A DNA stretch of 47,784 nucleotides from Neomoorella mulderi (GTDB lineage: Bacteria > Bacillota > DSM-521 > Neomoorellales > Neomoorellaceae). This document shows positions 32,687 through 40,968 of the stretch, one piece after another. The number at the start of each line of letters is the position of its first letter. Positions within the stretch are counted from its first letter, which is position 1. A program made the position numbers and the translations under genes. Location of the stretch: positions 1-47,784 of the forward strand of contig DRZV01000093.1 of the NCBI GenBank assembly GCA_011375465.1. Reading direction: 5' to 3'. The notes under the pieces are model-generated. The model made no database searches. It was not told where the DNA came from and saw only the letters and a list, made by a program, of their open reading frames with translations.

Positions 32687-33516
32687 TGGCAGATGTGGCC
32701 ACTGGCAATCCCCTTGTCCCCATGCCAGCCCGTATAGTCAAAATCGTGGAGGAAACCCCCGACACCAAGACCTTCTATATATCCACCGATCAGGGCAAGC
32801 CCTTCACCCCTAAACCGGGACAGTGCGTCATGCTCTCCCTTTTGGACGTGGGGGAGGGTATGTTTTCGGTAACCTCCCAGGGGCCGGATCACCTGGAGAT
32901 CGCCATCAGGAAGGTGGGGGTGCTCACCACTGCCCTCCATGAAGCAGAGGTGGGCCAGGTGGTGGGCATAAGGGGGCCCTATGGCAATGGTTTTCCTGTA
33001 GAGGAGATGAAGGGCAAGGATATGCTCTTCATAGCCGGCGGCATAGGTCTGGCTCCGGTGCGCTCGGTCATCAACTACTGTATAGAGCACCGGGAAGACT
33101 ATGGACACCTGTGGATCATCTACGGCGCCCGGACCCCCACCGACCTCTGTTTCAAAGAGGATCTGTTCAACAACTGGCCCAAAGTGGAAAACTGCCGGGT
33201 GGACGTCACTGTGGACCGGGCCGATGAAAAGTGGACGGGGCCGGTGGGATTTGTCCCTCCCTTCGTGGAGCAGCTAAAGCCTTCCCCTGAAAACAGGATC
33301 GCCATTGTCTGCGGTCCCCCCATAATGATCAAACTGGTTCTGGAAACCCTGGCCAAGTTGGGGTATAATGATGAGCAGATAATAACGACCCTGGAGATGC
33401 GCATGAAATGCGGCATAGGTAAGTGTGGCCGGTGCAATCTGGGCAGCAAATATATATGCTTGGATGGGCCGGTCTTCACCTTTGCCCAGTTAAAGCTCTT
33501 ACCCAGCGAATACTGA
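32686..33516 (+). CDS. FlxA-like FAD/NAD(P)-binding oxidoreductase subunit (AsrB/ferredoxin-NADP reductase family)
   Basis: Module that would bring NAD(H) electrons into the Hdr-Flx complex. An FAD-binding barrel (FTPKPGQCVMLSLLDVGEG, IAIRKVGVLTTALHEAEVG, about residues 40-90) is followed by the NAD domain: RGPYGNGFPVEEMKGKDMLF, IAGGIGLAPVRSVINYC near 125, and CGPPIMIKLVLETL near 215. A C-terminal 2Fe-2S binding stretch reads MRMKCGIGKCGRCNLGS with a further Cys in KYICLDGPVF, as in dihydroorotate dehydrogenase electron-transfer subunits. 276 aa. ATG overlaps the flxB stop. Last of the complex genes; the PHP gene follows after two bases. Confidence 0.88.
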   Translation: MADVATGNPLVPMPARIVKIVEETPDTKTFYISTDQGKPFTPKPGQCVMLSLLDVGEGMFSVTSQGPDHLEIAIRKVGVLTTALHEAEVGQVVGIRGPYGNGFPVEEMKGKDMLFIAGGIGLAPVRSVINYCIEHREDYGHLWIIYGARTPTDLCFKEDLFNNWPKVENCRVDVTVDRADEKWTGPVGFVPPFVEQLKPSPENRIAIVCGPPIMIKLVLETLAKLGYNDEQIITTLEMRMKCGIGKCGRCNLGSKYICLDGPVFTFAQLKLLPSEY

Positions 33517-33518
33517 GG

Positions 33519-34268
33519 ATGGCTGCTGATTATCACGTCCATGGATTGGGTCACGACGGCCCTGCCCATACGGTGGAACGGCTCTGGCCCTATGTGGAAG
33601 TGGCGCGGGCTCGAGGTTTGACCGAGATCGGCTTTGCCGAGCACGAATGGTATCTGGAAGGGCTGGATTTCAGCGTCTTCCCCCGGCTGGAGGAAAAAAC
33701 TAAGCTAAAAGTGAGGGCCGGGCTGGAAGTGGATTTCCGGCCCGGCAGGGATTTTAAGGAACTGGAGGGAAAGCCCTGGGACTACCTCATAGGATCGGTG
33801 CACGAAGTCCACGGGTGGGCCTTTGACAAACCTGGAGAAGAGGAAGGGTTTGGGAACTGGGACATAGACGAGCTCTATAGGCTATACTTTGGGTTAGCTG
33901 CCCAGGCTGCAGCCACAGGTATCTTTCAGGTGATAGGCCATCTGGATCTCATAAAGCTCTATGGGCACCGGCCCCGCCGGCCAGCGGTGGAACTGGCGGA
34001 ACCTGCCCTCCAGCTGATGGCCCGCCTGGGCATAGTCCTGGAGGTGAACACCTCAGGGCTGTATCGCCCCGTGAGGGAGATCTACCCTTCCCGGGACATA
34101 TTGGAAAGGGCTTTTCAGCTGAATATACCGGTGATCATAACCTCCGATGCCCATGTTCCGGAAGAGGTGGGCCGGGCCAGAGAGACAGCGCGACAGATTT
34201 TATATCAGATAGGTTACCGCCAACTGGCCACCTTCCACAAGGGTCACATGGGGACAGAACCCCTCTAG
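33519..34268 (+). CDS. PHP-domain phosphoesterase (histidinol-phosphatase family)
   Basis: PHP fold with the four metal motifs: ADYHVHGLGHDG near the N-terminus, the GFAEHEWYLEG loop, GLEVDFRPGRDF, and the two late motifs VIGHLDLIKLYG and TSDAHVPEEVG. Family members include HisK histidinol-phosphatase and other phosphoesterases; with no his genes nearby I leave the substrate open. I chose ATG 33519, which gives MAADYHVHG and lies two bases after the flxA stop; the upstream frame to 33423 reads through flxA. 249 aa, normal for the HisK type. Weak ribosome site (CTGAGG), so it may rely on coupling to flxA. Confidence 0.82.
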   Translation: MAADYHVHGLGHDGPAHTVERLWPYVEVARARGLTEIGFAEHEWYLEGLDFSVFPRLEEKTKLKVRAGLEVDFRPGRDFKELEGKPWDYLIGSVHEVHGWAFDKPGEEEGFGNWDIDELYRLYFGLAAQAAATGIFQVIGHLDLIKLYGHRPRRPAVELAEPALQLMARLGIVLEVNTSGLYRPVREIYPSRDILERAFQLNIPVIITSDAHVPEEVGRARETARQILYQIGYRQLATFHKGHMGTEPL

Positions 34269-34279
34269 ATTGAATAGAT

Positions 34280-34362
34280 TGAAGGGGAGTAGCCCCCCGG
34301 AAGGGGCTGGGTTCGCCATCCCGGCTATCAGCCCGGACCCAGCGGAAAGGGCGAGACCTTCA
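34280..34362 (+). promoter_or_regulatory. yybP-ykoY (Mn2+) riboswitch aptamer
   Basis: Helix P1 TGAAGG (34280-34285) pairs with CCTTCA (34357-34362). The conserved L1 segment GGGGAGTAG follows directly (34284-34292). P2 is AGCCCC / GGGGCT (34291-34308). A third helix CTGGGT / ACCCAG (34307-34342) carries a GGCT-ATC-AGCC hairpin. The closing GCGAGACC matches the family GCAAGACC. The CAUAC loop is variant here (CGCCATCCC). In this class Mn2+ binding stabilises P1; genes controlled are usually cation exporters, as here. Confidence 0.75.
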
Positions 34363-34389
34363 CCTGTTGGTGAAGGTCTTTTTCTTTTC
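34354..34389 (+). terminator. Intrinsic terminator overlapping the riboswitch (expression platform)
   Basis: AGACCTTCACC (34354-34364), loop TGTT, GGTGAAGGTCT (34369-34379), then TTTTCTTTT. The 5' arm contains the 3' strand of aptamer helix P1 (CCTTCA). P1 and the terminator are therefore mutually exclusive, and metal binding should allow transcription into the downstream genes. Confidence 0.88.
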
Positions 34390-34434
34390 ATTAAATTTTT
34401 GGGGAAGAGTTATCCTAAGGGAGGGAGGGAAGAG

Positions 34435-35442
34435 ATGCTGAGCTTACCCATGTCCCTGCTTTTAAGCCTGACGATGATCCTGGTGGGGGCTAAAGGCTTT
34501 GCCAACGGCGTGGAGTGGCTGGGCAGGAAACTGAACCTCAGGCAAGGGGCTGTGGGCAGCATCCTGGCAGCGGTGGGGACTGCCCTGCCGGAAACCCTCG
34601 TGCCCCTCGTGGCCATCCTCACTCGAGCCAACAGCAGTCAAGGCAGCGATATAGGGATAGGAGCTATTTTAGGGGCCCCTTTTATGCTGAGCACCCTGGG
34701 CTTTCTCGTAACAGGCCTGGCTGTATGGATGCACCGGGGCCGTCGGAGCGACTTCCCCCAATTGCGGGTGGAAACCCAGGTCATAGCCCGGGATCTGGGT
34801 TTCTTCCTGGTCTGCTACAGCCTGGCGCTAGCCGCCTCCTTCAGCCCGGGGTCCCTGGCGAAGAAAGGGGCCGCCCTCATTCTGGTGGTCATTTATTTTG
34901 TATACACCTATCTCTGCCTCACCCGAGGGCAAACCCTGGGGGAAGCGGGCATTTGTCCCCCCTGCCTTTATTTCAATCCCGAGAGGGCCGAACCCAGAAC
35001 CTCCCTGATCATATTTCAGGTCCTCTTTTTCCTGGGCCTCATCCTGGTGGGGGCCAGACTTTTCGTCCTGGGCCTTTCCCGCCTGGCCGAAATGCTGGGA
35101 GTCCCCCCCTCTATCTTGGCCCTGATAATCGCGCCTATAGCCACCGAGCTTCCGGAAAAATGTAGCAGCGTCATCTGGGTATATCAGAGAAAGGACACCC
35201 TGGCCCTGGGGAACATGACAGGGGCCATGGTATTTCAGGGCTCCCTTATCCCCGCCCTGGGGATGGCTCTGACCGATTGGCGTCTTTCCCCTGCTGGCCT
35301 GTTCAGCGCTCTTCTTGCCCTCCTTATGGCCTCTTTGGTCCTGGGGCAGATCCGGAAAAAGGGGTACCTCACCGTATATCCGCTTTTGGCCGGAGGCATA
35401 TTTTACCTCTTATTTATCCTGACAACCCTTCGAGCTATTTAA
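34435..35442 (+). CDS. Sodium/calcium exchanger-like (CaCA family) membrane transporter
   Basis: Ten or so membrane helices in two inverted repeats. Repeat 1 has the alpha motif AAVGTALPETLVPLVAILTRA (about residues 43-63), and repeat 2 has IIAPIATELPEKCSSVIWVY (about residues 231-250). These are the ion-binding signature of CaCA antiporters, here with the acidic residues present in both repeats. I chose ATG 34435 (GGGAGGGAAGAG upstream) because the frame before it runs through the riboswitch. 335 aa. Since a Mn2+-type riboswitch governs it, export of Mn2+ and/or Ca2+ in exchange for Na+ or H+ is the likely job. Followed by the P-type ATPase after 22 bases. Confidence 0.86.
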   Translation: MLSLPMSLLLSLTMILVGAKGFANGVEWLGRKLNLRQGAVGSILAAVGTALPETLVPLVAILTRANSSQGSDIGIGAILGAPFMLSTLGFLVTGLAVWMHRGRRSDFPQLRVETQVIARDLGFFLVCYSLALAASFSPGSLAKKGAALILVVIYFVYTYLCLTRGQTLGEAGICPPCLYFNPERAEPRTSLIIFQVLFFLGLILVGARLFVLGLSRLAEMLGVPPSILALIIAPIATELPEKCSSVIWVYQRKDTLALGNMTGAMVFQGSLIPALGMALTDWRLSPAGLFSALLALLMASLVLGQIRKKGYLTVYPLLAGGIFYLLFILTTLRAI

Positions 35443-35464
35443 TTTGCTCTTGGGGGGTGATTAA

Positions 35465-38149
35465 ATGCATCCATGGCACAGCTGGACTCTCCATGAAGTT
35501 TTGGAAAAATTGGCTACCGACCCGACAGAGGGCCTCAGCTCCGCGGAGGCCTAGGCCCGCCTGGAAAAATACGGGCCCAATCTCCTTCAAGAAGGTCCGC
35601 CCAAAGGGCCTTGGCCCATTCTGCGGGAGCAGTTCACCGGGGCCCTGGCCCTCCTCCTCCTGGCGGCCGCGGCGGTGTCGTTTCTCCTGGGAGAGTATAA
35701 AGACGGCCTTGCCATCTTGGTAATCGTGGTTTTAAACGCCCTTCTCGGTTTTATCCAGGAATACCGGGCTGAGAAGGCGATGGAGGCGCTCAAAAAATTT
35801 TCTGTCCCCCGGGCAAAGGTGCTGCGGGAGGGCAGAATTCAGGAAATATCCGCCCAGGAGCTGGTCCCTGGAGACGTCTTCTTCCTGGAAGCGGGTGATG
35901 TGGTGCCTGCGGACGGCCGCCTCCTGGAGGCCGCCAACCTCAGGTTGCTGGAGGCCATCTTGACCGGTGAATCGGTCCCGGTGGATAAAGATCCTTCCGC
36001 CATAATTCCGGCAGAGGCACCTTTAGGCGATCGGAATAACATGGTCTACAAGGGGACCACTGTGGCTTTCGGCCGGGGAACAGCCGTGGCCACCGGTATG
36101 GAGACAGAGCTGGGGCGCATCGCCGGTATGATCCAGAGGGTGGAGGCCGAGCCCACCCCTTTTCAACGGCGCATGGCCGCACTGGGCCGCACTTTGGGAT
36201 TGATAGCCTTGGCGATTGTGGTAGCGGTGACCCTGTTGGGGATTTTACGGGGCGAGCACCCGAAAACCATGTTTCTCACTGGAGTGAGCCTGGCGGTGGC
36301 CGCTGTGCCGGAAGGGCTCCCCGCTGTGGTCACCATTACCCTGGCCCTGGGGGCCCAGAAGATGCTGAGGCGTCGCGCCCTTATCCGCAGGCTTCCCGCT
36401 GTAGAAACTTTGGGCTCGGTCACCAAGATATGCACCGACAAGACCGGAACCCTAACCCAGAACCGGATGACCGTCACCGCCCTGGCCCTGCCCGTCCGGG
36501 ACCTGGACAGGAGGGTTGAGGTTTTTTCTTTTTCCGGGGAAAAGCCCGCCTCTTTGCCCCCGGCAGCCCATTTTTTGCTGGGGGCCGGTGCCCTCTGCAA
36601 CGATGCCGTCTTAACCCCAAAGGGGGAGGAGTTTTCTTATATAGGGGATCCCACTGAAGGCGCCCTGGTTATGGCCGCCATGCAGCTGGGTTACTCCAAA
36701 CCCCAACTGGAAGGGGCCCTTCCTCGCCTGGCGGAGTTACCTTTTTCTTCTGAGCGGAAGCGGATGACCACCATTCACCAGGTGGGCGGGAACTGCCGGG
36801 ACCTCTGGGCGGAGTTTTTGGGTAGGGGAGATCCGCCGCCCCACGTCCTTTTCACCAAAGGCGCCTTCGACCTCCTTTTACAGGCCTGCAACGGAGTATG
36901 GGTAAACGGCAAAATAGAACCCCTGGATGAATGGCGAAAGGAGCTGGAGCAGACCAATGGGGAGCTCTCCCAGGCAGGTCTGCGGGTGTTGGCGGTGGCC
37001 TTCCGTTTTTTAGCTGCCCTGCCCCAGGAGGTTACAGAGGAACTGGAAAAAGACCTTGTTTTCCTGGGGCTGGTGGGAATGATGAATCCTTTGCGGCCAG
37101 AAGCCAAGGGGGCGGTGGAGACCTGCCGTCAAGCGGGAATCGACCCGGTAATGATTACCGGCGATCACCCCCTCACTGCCCTGGCCATTGCCCGGGAACT
37201 GGGCCTTGATACAGGGCGCATTTTAACAGGCAGCCAACTGGACGGATTTTCGCCGGAAGATCTGGTCCAAATTGCTGAAGAGGTGGCTGTCTATGCCCGG
37301 GTTTTCCCCTCCCATAAGCTCAAGATAGTGGAAGCTTTACAGCGCAGAGGGCATGTGGTGGCCATGACCGGCGACGGGGTAAATGACGCTCCTGCCTTGA
37401 AGAAAGCCGACATCGGGGTGGCCATGGGAGTTGCCGGAACCGATGTGGCCAAAGAGGCTGCCGATATGGTGCTTCTGGATGATAATTTTGCCACCATTGT
37501 AGCTCCAGTGGAAGAAGGCCGGGTGATCTACGACAACATCCAAAAGTTCCCTAAATATCTAATGGCCACCAATCTGGGCGAGATCCTAATCATTTTTGCC
37601 GGTATTTTATGTGGAACGCCAGTGCCCTTGGCGCCGCTCCAGATCCTCTGGATCAATCTGGTCACGGACGGTCTTCCGGCCCTCGCCCTGTCGGTGGAGC
37701 CGGCTGAGGAAGGGGTCATACGCCGCCCCCCACCTGACCCCAAGGCCAGCCTTTTCGCCGGGGGTTTGGGCACGCATATTCTCTGGGTTAGCGCCTTGAT
37801 GGCAGCCACATGTCTTGGTGTCGGTTATTGGTTTTGGCAGCTGGGCCAGCCTTCCTGGCAGACAATCCTTTTCACCACCCTTGTCTTCGCCCAATTGGCC
37901 CATGTACTGGCTGTGCGCACAGGGCGGATTCCCCTTTTAAAGGCCGGTCTCCTCTCCAATCCCGCCGCTTTGGGGGCCGTCCTGTTGAGCATGGCCTTAC
38001 AGCTGGCGGTTATCTATCTGCCTCCTCTGCAGGAGGTCTTCCGTACTGTTTCTTTGACCCCTACCCAGCTCCTCCTCTGTTTCTTTCTGGGCAGCCTGGT
38101 ATTCTGGGTAGTAGAGGCCGAGAAATGGTTCCGGTGCCCTCGTCCCTGA
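35465..38149 (+). pseudogene. P2-type cation ATPase (Ca2+/Mn2+ family) with amber codon at position 30
   Basis: Cation-exporting P-type ATPase. From ATG 35465 (GGGGGGTGATTAA upstream) the N-terminus MHPWHSWTLHEVLEKL and the conserved RLEKYGPN are in frame, but codon 30 is TAG (35552-35554) between GLSSAEA and ARLEKYGPN. A CAG or GAG to TAG change would fit. Everything after it is intact: TGES (phosphatase loop), AVPEGLPAVVT in M4, the phosphorylated Asp in CTDKTGTLTQNRM, and MTGDGVNDAPALKKADIG, with ten membrane segments. 895 codons in all. A restart at the GTG 35675 would lose the first helix, so function is doubtful. In operon with the exchanger, under the Mn2+ riboswitch. Confidence 0.85.
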
Positions 38150-38196
38150 AAAATGTTCCTTTTGGCTTTATCCGGCAAGCCGGGATCATAAAGCCA

Positions 38197-38224
38197 TTGA
38201 CAAAGCCTGAGGTTTATGTAGAAT
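38197..38224 (+). promoter_or_regulatory. Sigma-A promoter for the Fur-family gene
   Basis: Perfect TTGACA (38197-38202), 16-base spacer, TAGAAT (38219-38224). Followed by an AT-rich stretch AATATTAATGTTATT (about 38240-38254) that could be an autoregulatory operator. Confidence 0.6.
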
Positions 38225-38272
38225 TAAAATGGTAAGCAATATTAATGTTATTTTGAAGGACAGGTGAGGAGG

Positions 38273-38689
38273 ATGTATCAGAACAAACCCAGGATGCAGC
38301 GCATGACCAAGCAGAGAAGGGTTATCCTGGAAATATTGAGGAGCACTGATATCCACCCCACAGCCGACTGGATTTACGCCAAAGCCAGGGAGATCATCCC
38401 CGACATAAGCCTGGGGACGGTTTACAGGAACCTGGGTATTTTAAAGGCCCAAGGGGAGATAGCGGAGCTGAATTACGGCAGCACCTACAGCCGTTACGAC
38501 GGCAACCCCCACCCCCATTATCACCACGTGTGCCTGGAGTGCGGACGTATCGCCGATCTGCCCATGCCTGTACGCCAGGATCTGGAAGAAGAGGCGAGGG
38601 CCAAAGGATGCGGTTCGGTGCTTTACCACCGGCTGGAGTTCTACGGGCTATGCCCCCAATGCCAGAGGAAAAGGGAGAAAGAGGGCTAG
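38273..38689 (+). CDS. Fur-family transcriptional regulator (PerR-like)
   Basis: DNA-binding winged helix (MTKQRRVILEILRSTDIHPTADWIYAKAR) with the recognition helix SLGTVYRNLGILKAQG, then the dimerisation domain. Metal site residues: SRYDGNPHPHYHHVCLECGRI holds the first Cys pair and the His cluster, and CPQCQRK the second Cys pair of a structural zinc. The H-P-H-Y-H-H arrangement is of the PerR/Fur type; the Asp versus Glu ligand choice that separates PerR, Fur and Zur cannot be settled by eye. Start ATG 38273 with AGGTGAGGAGG just before; the GTG at 38264 adds three residues. 138 aa. Own sigma-A promoter. It lies directly behind the Mn/Ca export operon, so metal or peroxide sensing would fit. 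Confidence 0.85.
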   Translation: MYQNKPRMQRMTKQRRVILEILRSTDIHPTADWIYAKAREIIPDISLGTVYRNLGILKAQGEIAELNYGSTYSRYDGNPHPHYHHVCLECGRIADLPMPVRQDLEEEARAKGCGSVLYHRLEFYGLCPQCQRKREKEG

Positions 38690-38717
38690 TCCTAAGCTGG
38701 CCTTTTGTTTTAATGTA

Positions 38718-38746
38718 TTGCTCCGAGGCCCGCTTTGAGGTATGAT
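38718..38746 (+). promoter_or_regulatory. Sigma-A promoter for the TPR gene
   Basis: TTGCTC (38718-38723), 17-base spacer, TATGAT (38741-38746). Only 14 bases separate the -10 from the GTG start, so the leader is very short. Confidence 0.55.
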
Positions 38747-38760
38747 ACCTGTGAAAGGGT

Positions 38761-39426
38761 GTGAAAAATATGGGCATATTGAGCTCCCTGCGCAATTTTC
38801 ATAAAAAGAGGCCGGGGCTGGGTATGCTCCTGGTGGTGGTGCTGAGCCTAGGTTTGGTGGGCGGCGTGCCCCTGTTGGCCTCCTCCCGCCATTTCTCCCC
38901 TGGGGGGGGAAACCCTGAGGCTGTCGAGCCGGCTTTTGTTCAAGAGGAAATAGCCAAACTGGAATCCCAGCGGGAGGATCTGACCAGGAAGCTGGAATCC
39001 CAAAAAGACCACGCCCCTTTGTATGTACAGTTGGGGGACGTGGAAACCTATCTGGGCTTTCTATATTCAAACTATGCCAAGGACTGGGAGAAGGCCCAGA
39101 GCAGTTATAGGGAAGCTCTGGCCAGCTACCAGAAGGCTCAAGCCCTGAATCCCCAGGACTACGGCCTGTACCCCCGGATGATAAATGCGGCCCTTTATGT
39201 GGGGGAAGGGGAGGTGGCCCTGGAGCTTTTCAGAAAGGCCCTGGACTTAAATCCGGGAGACAACGAAATGCGCCTCAACTATGGCTACTATCTGGCCCTG
39301 AGGGGAGACCTGCAGGGGGCCGTCCAGCAGTGGGAGGAAATCTTGAAGCACAACCCTTCCCCGGAGATGGCCCAGACGGTGCAGGATATGCTGGCCAAGA
39401 TAAAGGACCTACAAGGAGGTAAGTAG
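38761..39426 (+). CDS. Membrane-anchored TPR-repeat protein
   Basis: One N-terminal membrane helix (about residues 21-41, GMLLVVVLSLGLVGGVPLLA) with a positively charged start, so the rest is probably extracellular. A short coiled region, EEIAKLESQREDLTRKLESQ, is followed by about three TPR motifs: YVQLGDVETYLGFLYSNYAK, AQSSYREALASYQKAQALNP and LELFRKALDLNPGDNEMRLN, with YLALRGDLQGAVQQWEEIL. 221 aa, function unknown; TPR proteins usually act as scaffolds. GTG start, weak ribosome site. Nine bases before the glucokinase gene, so probably co-transcribed. Confidence 0.75.
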   Translation: MKNMGILSSLRNFHKKRPGLGMLLVVVLSLGLVGGVPLLASSRHFSPGGGNPEAVEPAFVQEEIAKLESQREDLTRKLESQKDHAPLYVQLGDVETYLGFLYSNYAKDWEKAQSSYREALASYQKAQALNPQDYGLYPRMINAALYVGEGEVALELFRKALDLNPGDNEMRLNYGYYLALRGDLQGAVQQWEEILKHNPSPEMAQTVQDMLAKIKDLQGGK

Positions 39427-39435
39427 CCAGGAATC

Positions 39436-40377
39436 ATGTACTTTTTGGGGATGGACCTGGGCGGGACCGCCATAAAGATGGGCATAGTGGATAAAAAGGG
39501 GCAGATACAGGCCCACCTGCAGGAGGGGACCAAAGTGGAAGGGGGGGCCAGGGGGGTCCTGGAGCAGATGGCTGGCCTGGTGGAAAAGCTCCTGGGCTCT
39601 GCAGGTGTAAAGAAGGAAGATATACAGGCTGCAGGCTTGGGAGTCCCCGGAGCGGTGGATCCTGAGAGGGGACGGGTGATCCTGGCTCCCAACCTCTCCT
39701 GGCGGGACTATCCCTTAAAGGAAGAGGTGGAGGCCGTCCTGTCCCTGCCGGTGGTCATTGAAAACGACGCCCATATGGCCGCCCTGGGGGAGATGTGGCA
39801 AGGGGCAGGAAGGGAATATAGCAGCTTCCTTCTGGTGACCGTGGGGACGGGTATAGGATCGGGAATGATCCTTCAAGGCAGGATCTGGCGGGGGAGTTTG
39901 GAATACGGGGCCGAGCTGGGGCATGTAAAGATGATGGAAAACGGGCCTTTGTGCCGCTGCGGCGGTCGGGGCTGCCTTGAAACCCTGGCTTCGGCTTCGG
40001 CCATGGTAAGGCGTTTTAAAGAGAAGCTCTCCTGGGGAAGGGCTTCCCGCCTTGGGGACAGCCCTTCCCTGGGGCTGAGGGAGATAATAGAGGCTGGCCG
40101 GGAAGGAGACAAGTTGTGTCGAGAAGTTTTGGAAGAAGGCGCCAGACATCTGGCCCGGGCCCTGGCCAATGTGGCCCTGACACTGGGTCCAGAGGCCATC
40201 ATCCTAGGAGGTGGGCCGGCGGAGGCGGGGGATCTCTTCTTAAGCCCTATCCGGGAATACTTTAGGGAATATATGGGTACATGGCTGTTGCGCTCCCTTC
40301 CCCTGATTCCGGCCCAGCTGGGCAACAGGGCAGGGATCATAGGGGCAGCCTATCTGGCCCAGCAAGAAGTGGGCTGA
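39436..40377 (+). CDS. glk: ROK family glucokinase
   Basis: Phosphorylates glucose to glucose-6-phosphate. The ATP site MDLGGTAIKMGIVD starts at residue 6. The sugar-binding and catalytic stretch GLGVPGAVDPERG comes near residue 68, followed by VIENDAHMAALGEMWQG (catalytic Asp) and LVTVGTGIGSGMI. The ROK zinc signature is CRCGGRGCLETLAS near residue 173. 313 aa is normal for Firmicute GlcK. ATG start. A strong terminator follows at 40391. Intact. Confidence 0.9.
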   Translation: MYFLGMDLGGTAIKMGIVDKKGQIQAHLQEGTKVEGGARGVLEQMAGLVEKLLGSAGVKKEDIQAAGLGVPGAVDPERGRVILAPNLSWRDYPLKEEVEAVLSLPVVIENDAHMAALGEMWQGAGREYSSFLLVTVGTGIGSGMILQGRIWRGSLEYGAELGHVKMMENGPLCRCGGRGCLETLASASAMVRRFKEKLSWGRASRLGDSPSLGLREIIEAGREGDKLCREVLEEGARHLARALANVALTLGPEAIILGGGPAEAGDLFLSPIREYFREYMGTWLLRSLPLIPAQLGNRAGIIGAAYLAQQEVG

Positions 40378-40390
40378 GAAGGCCTTTTCT

Positions 40391-40417
40391 CCCGGCAACA
40401 GTTGCCGGGTTTTTTAT
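40391..40417 (+). terminator. Intrinsic terminator of glk
   Basis: CCCGGCAA, loop CAG, TTGCCGGG then TTTTTTATTTG. Strong Rho-independent terminator separating glk from the mra cluster. Confidence 0.9.
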
Positions 40418-40465
40418 TTGTACCGGAGGAATTTTTATCCTCAGCGGAGAATTAGGTAGGAGGAA

Positions 40466-40513
40466 GTGGGTGATTGTGGGGTAAAGTGGTTGTAACGGGG
40501 GCCGAACTATAAT
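40466..40513 (+). promoter_or_regulatory. MraZ-box direct repeats and mra promoter
   Basis: GTGGG (40466-40470), GTGGG (40476-40480) and GTGGT (40486-40490) are spaced exactly 10 bases apart, with a fourth weaker CGGGG at 40496. The pattern matches the GTGG-N6 operator bound by the MraZ repressor. TATAAT is at 40508-40513; its -35 would fall on the third repeat, so repressor binding would block RNA polymerase. Confidence 0.75.
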
Positions 40514-40530
40514 CACAAGAGGACCGGGTC

Positions 40531-40962
40531 ATGTTTATAGGAGAATACCATCACACCATAGATGAGAAGGGTCGCCTGATCATCCCCGCCCGTTTTAGGG
40601 AAAAACTGGGTCCCAAATTCATCGTCACCAAGGGGCTGGATCACTGCCTCTTTGCATATCCTCCCGAGACTTGGAAAGAGCTGGAGCAGAAACTCCGCCA
40701 TCTGCCCTTCACCCGGGCCGATGTGCGCTCTTTCCTCCGTTTCTTTTTTTCTGGGGCTACCGAATGCGAGCTGGACCGGCAGGGCAGGATATTGCTGCCG
40801 GCCAATTTGAGGGCCTACGCCCAGCTGGATAAGGAGGCGGTGGCGGTGGGGGTTTCCAGCCGAGTGGAGATCTGGAGCCGCCAGCTGTGGGAGGAATACT
40901 GCCAGAGGACAGCGGAGCAATTCGAAGCCCTGGCGGAGAAGCTGTCGGATCTGGATATTTAA
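40531..40962 (+). CDS. mraZ: Transcriptional regulator MraZ
   Basis: Regulator of the division and cell-wall cluster. Two AbrB-like repeats: GEYHHTIDEKGRLIIPARFREKLG (residues 4-27) and SGATECELDRQGRILLPANLRAYA (about residues 71-94). 143 aa, normal. ATG start with a weak AGAGGACCGGG ribosome site. It is likely autoregulated through the repeats at 40466-40490. First gene of mraZ-rsmH-ftsL-ftsI-murE-murF-mraY. Intact. Confidence 0.95.
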   Translation: MFIGEYHHTIDEKGRLIIPARFREKLGPKFIVTKGLDHCLFAYPPETWKELEQKLRHLPFTRADVRSFLRFFFSGATECELDRQGRILLPANLRAYAQLDKEAVAVGVSSRVEIWSRQLWEEYCQRTAEQFEALAEKLSDLDI

Positions 40963-40968
40963 AGGAAG

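Noticed and set aside
26590..35554. Pyrrolysine or other decoding of the two in-frame TAG codons
   Set aside because: Intact genes here (hdrA, rsmH, flxC) end in TAG, the two sites would need different residues (Leu-like and Gln/Glu-like), and no pyl genes are seen.
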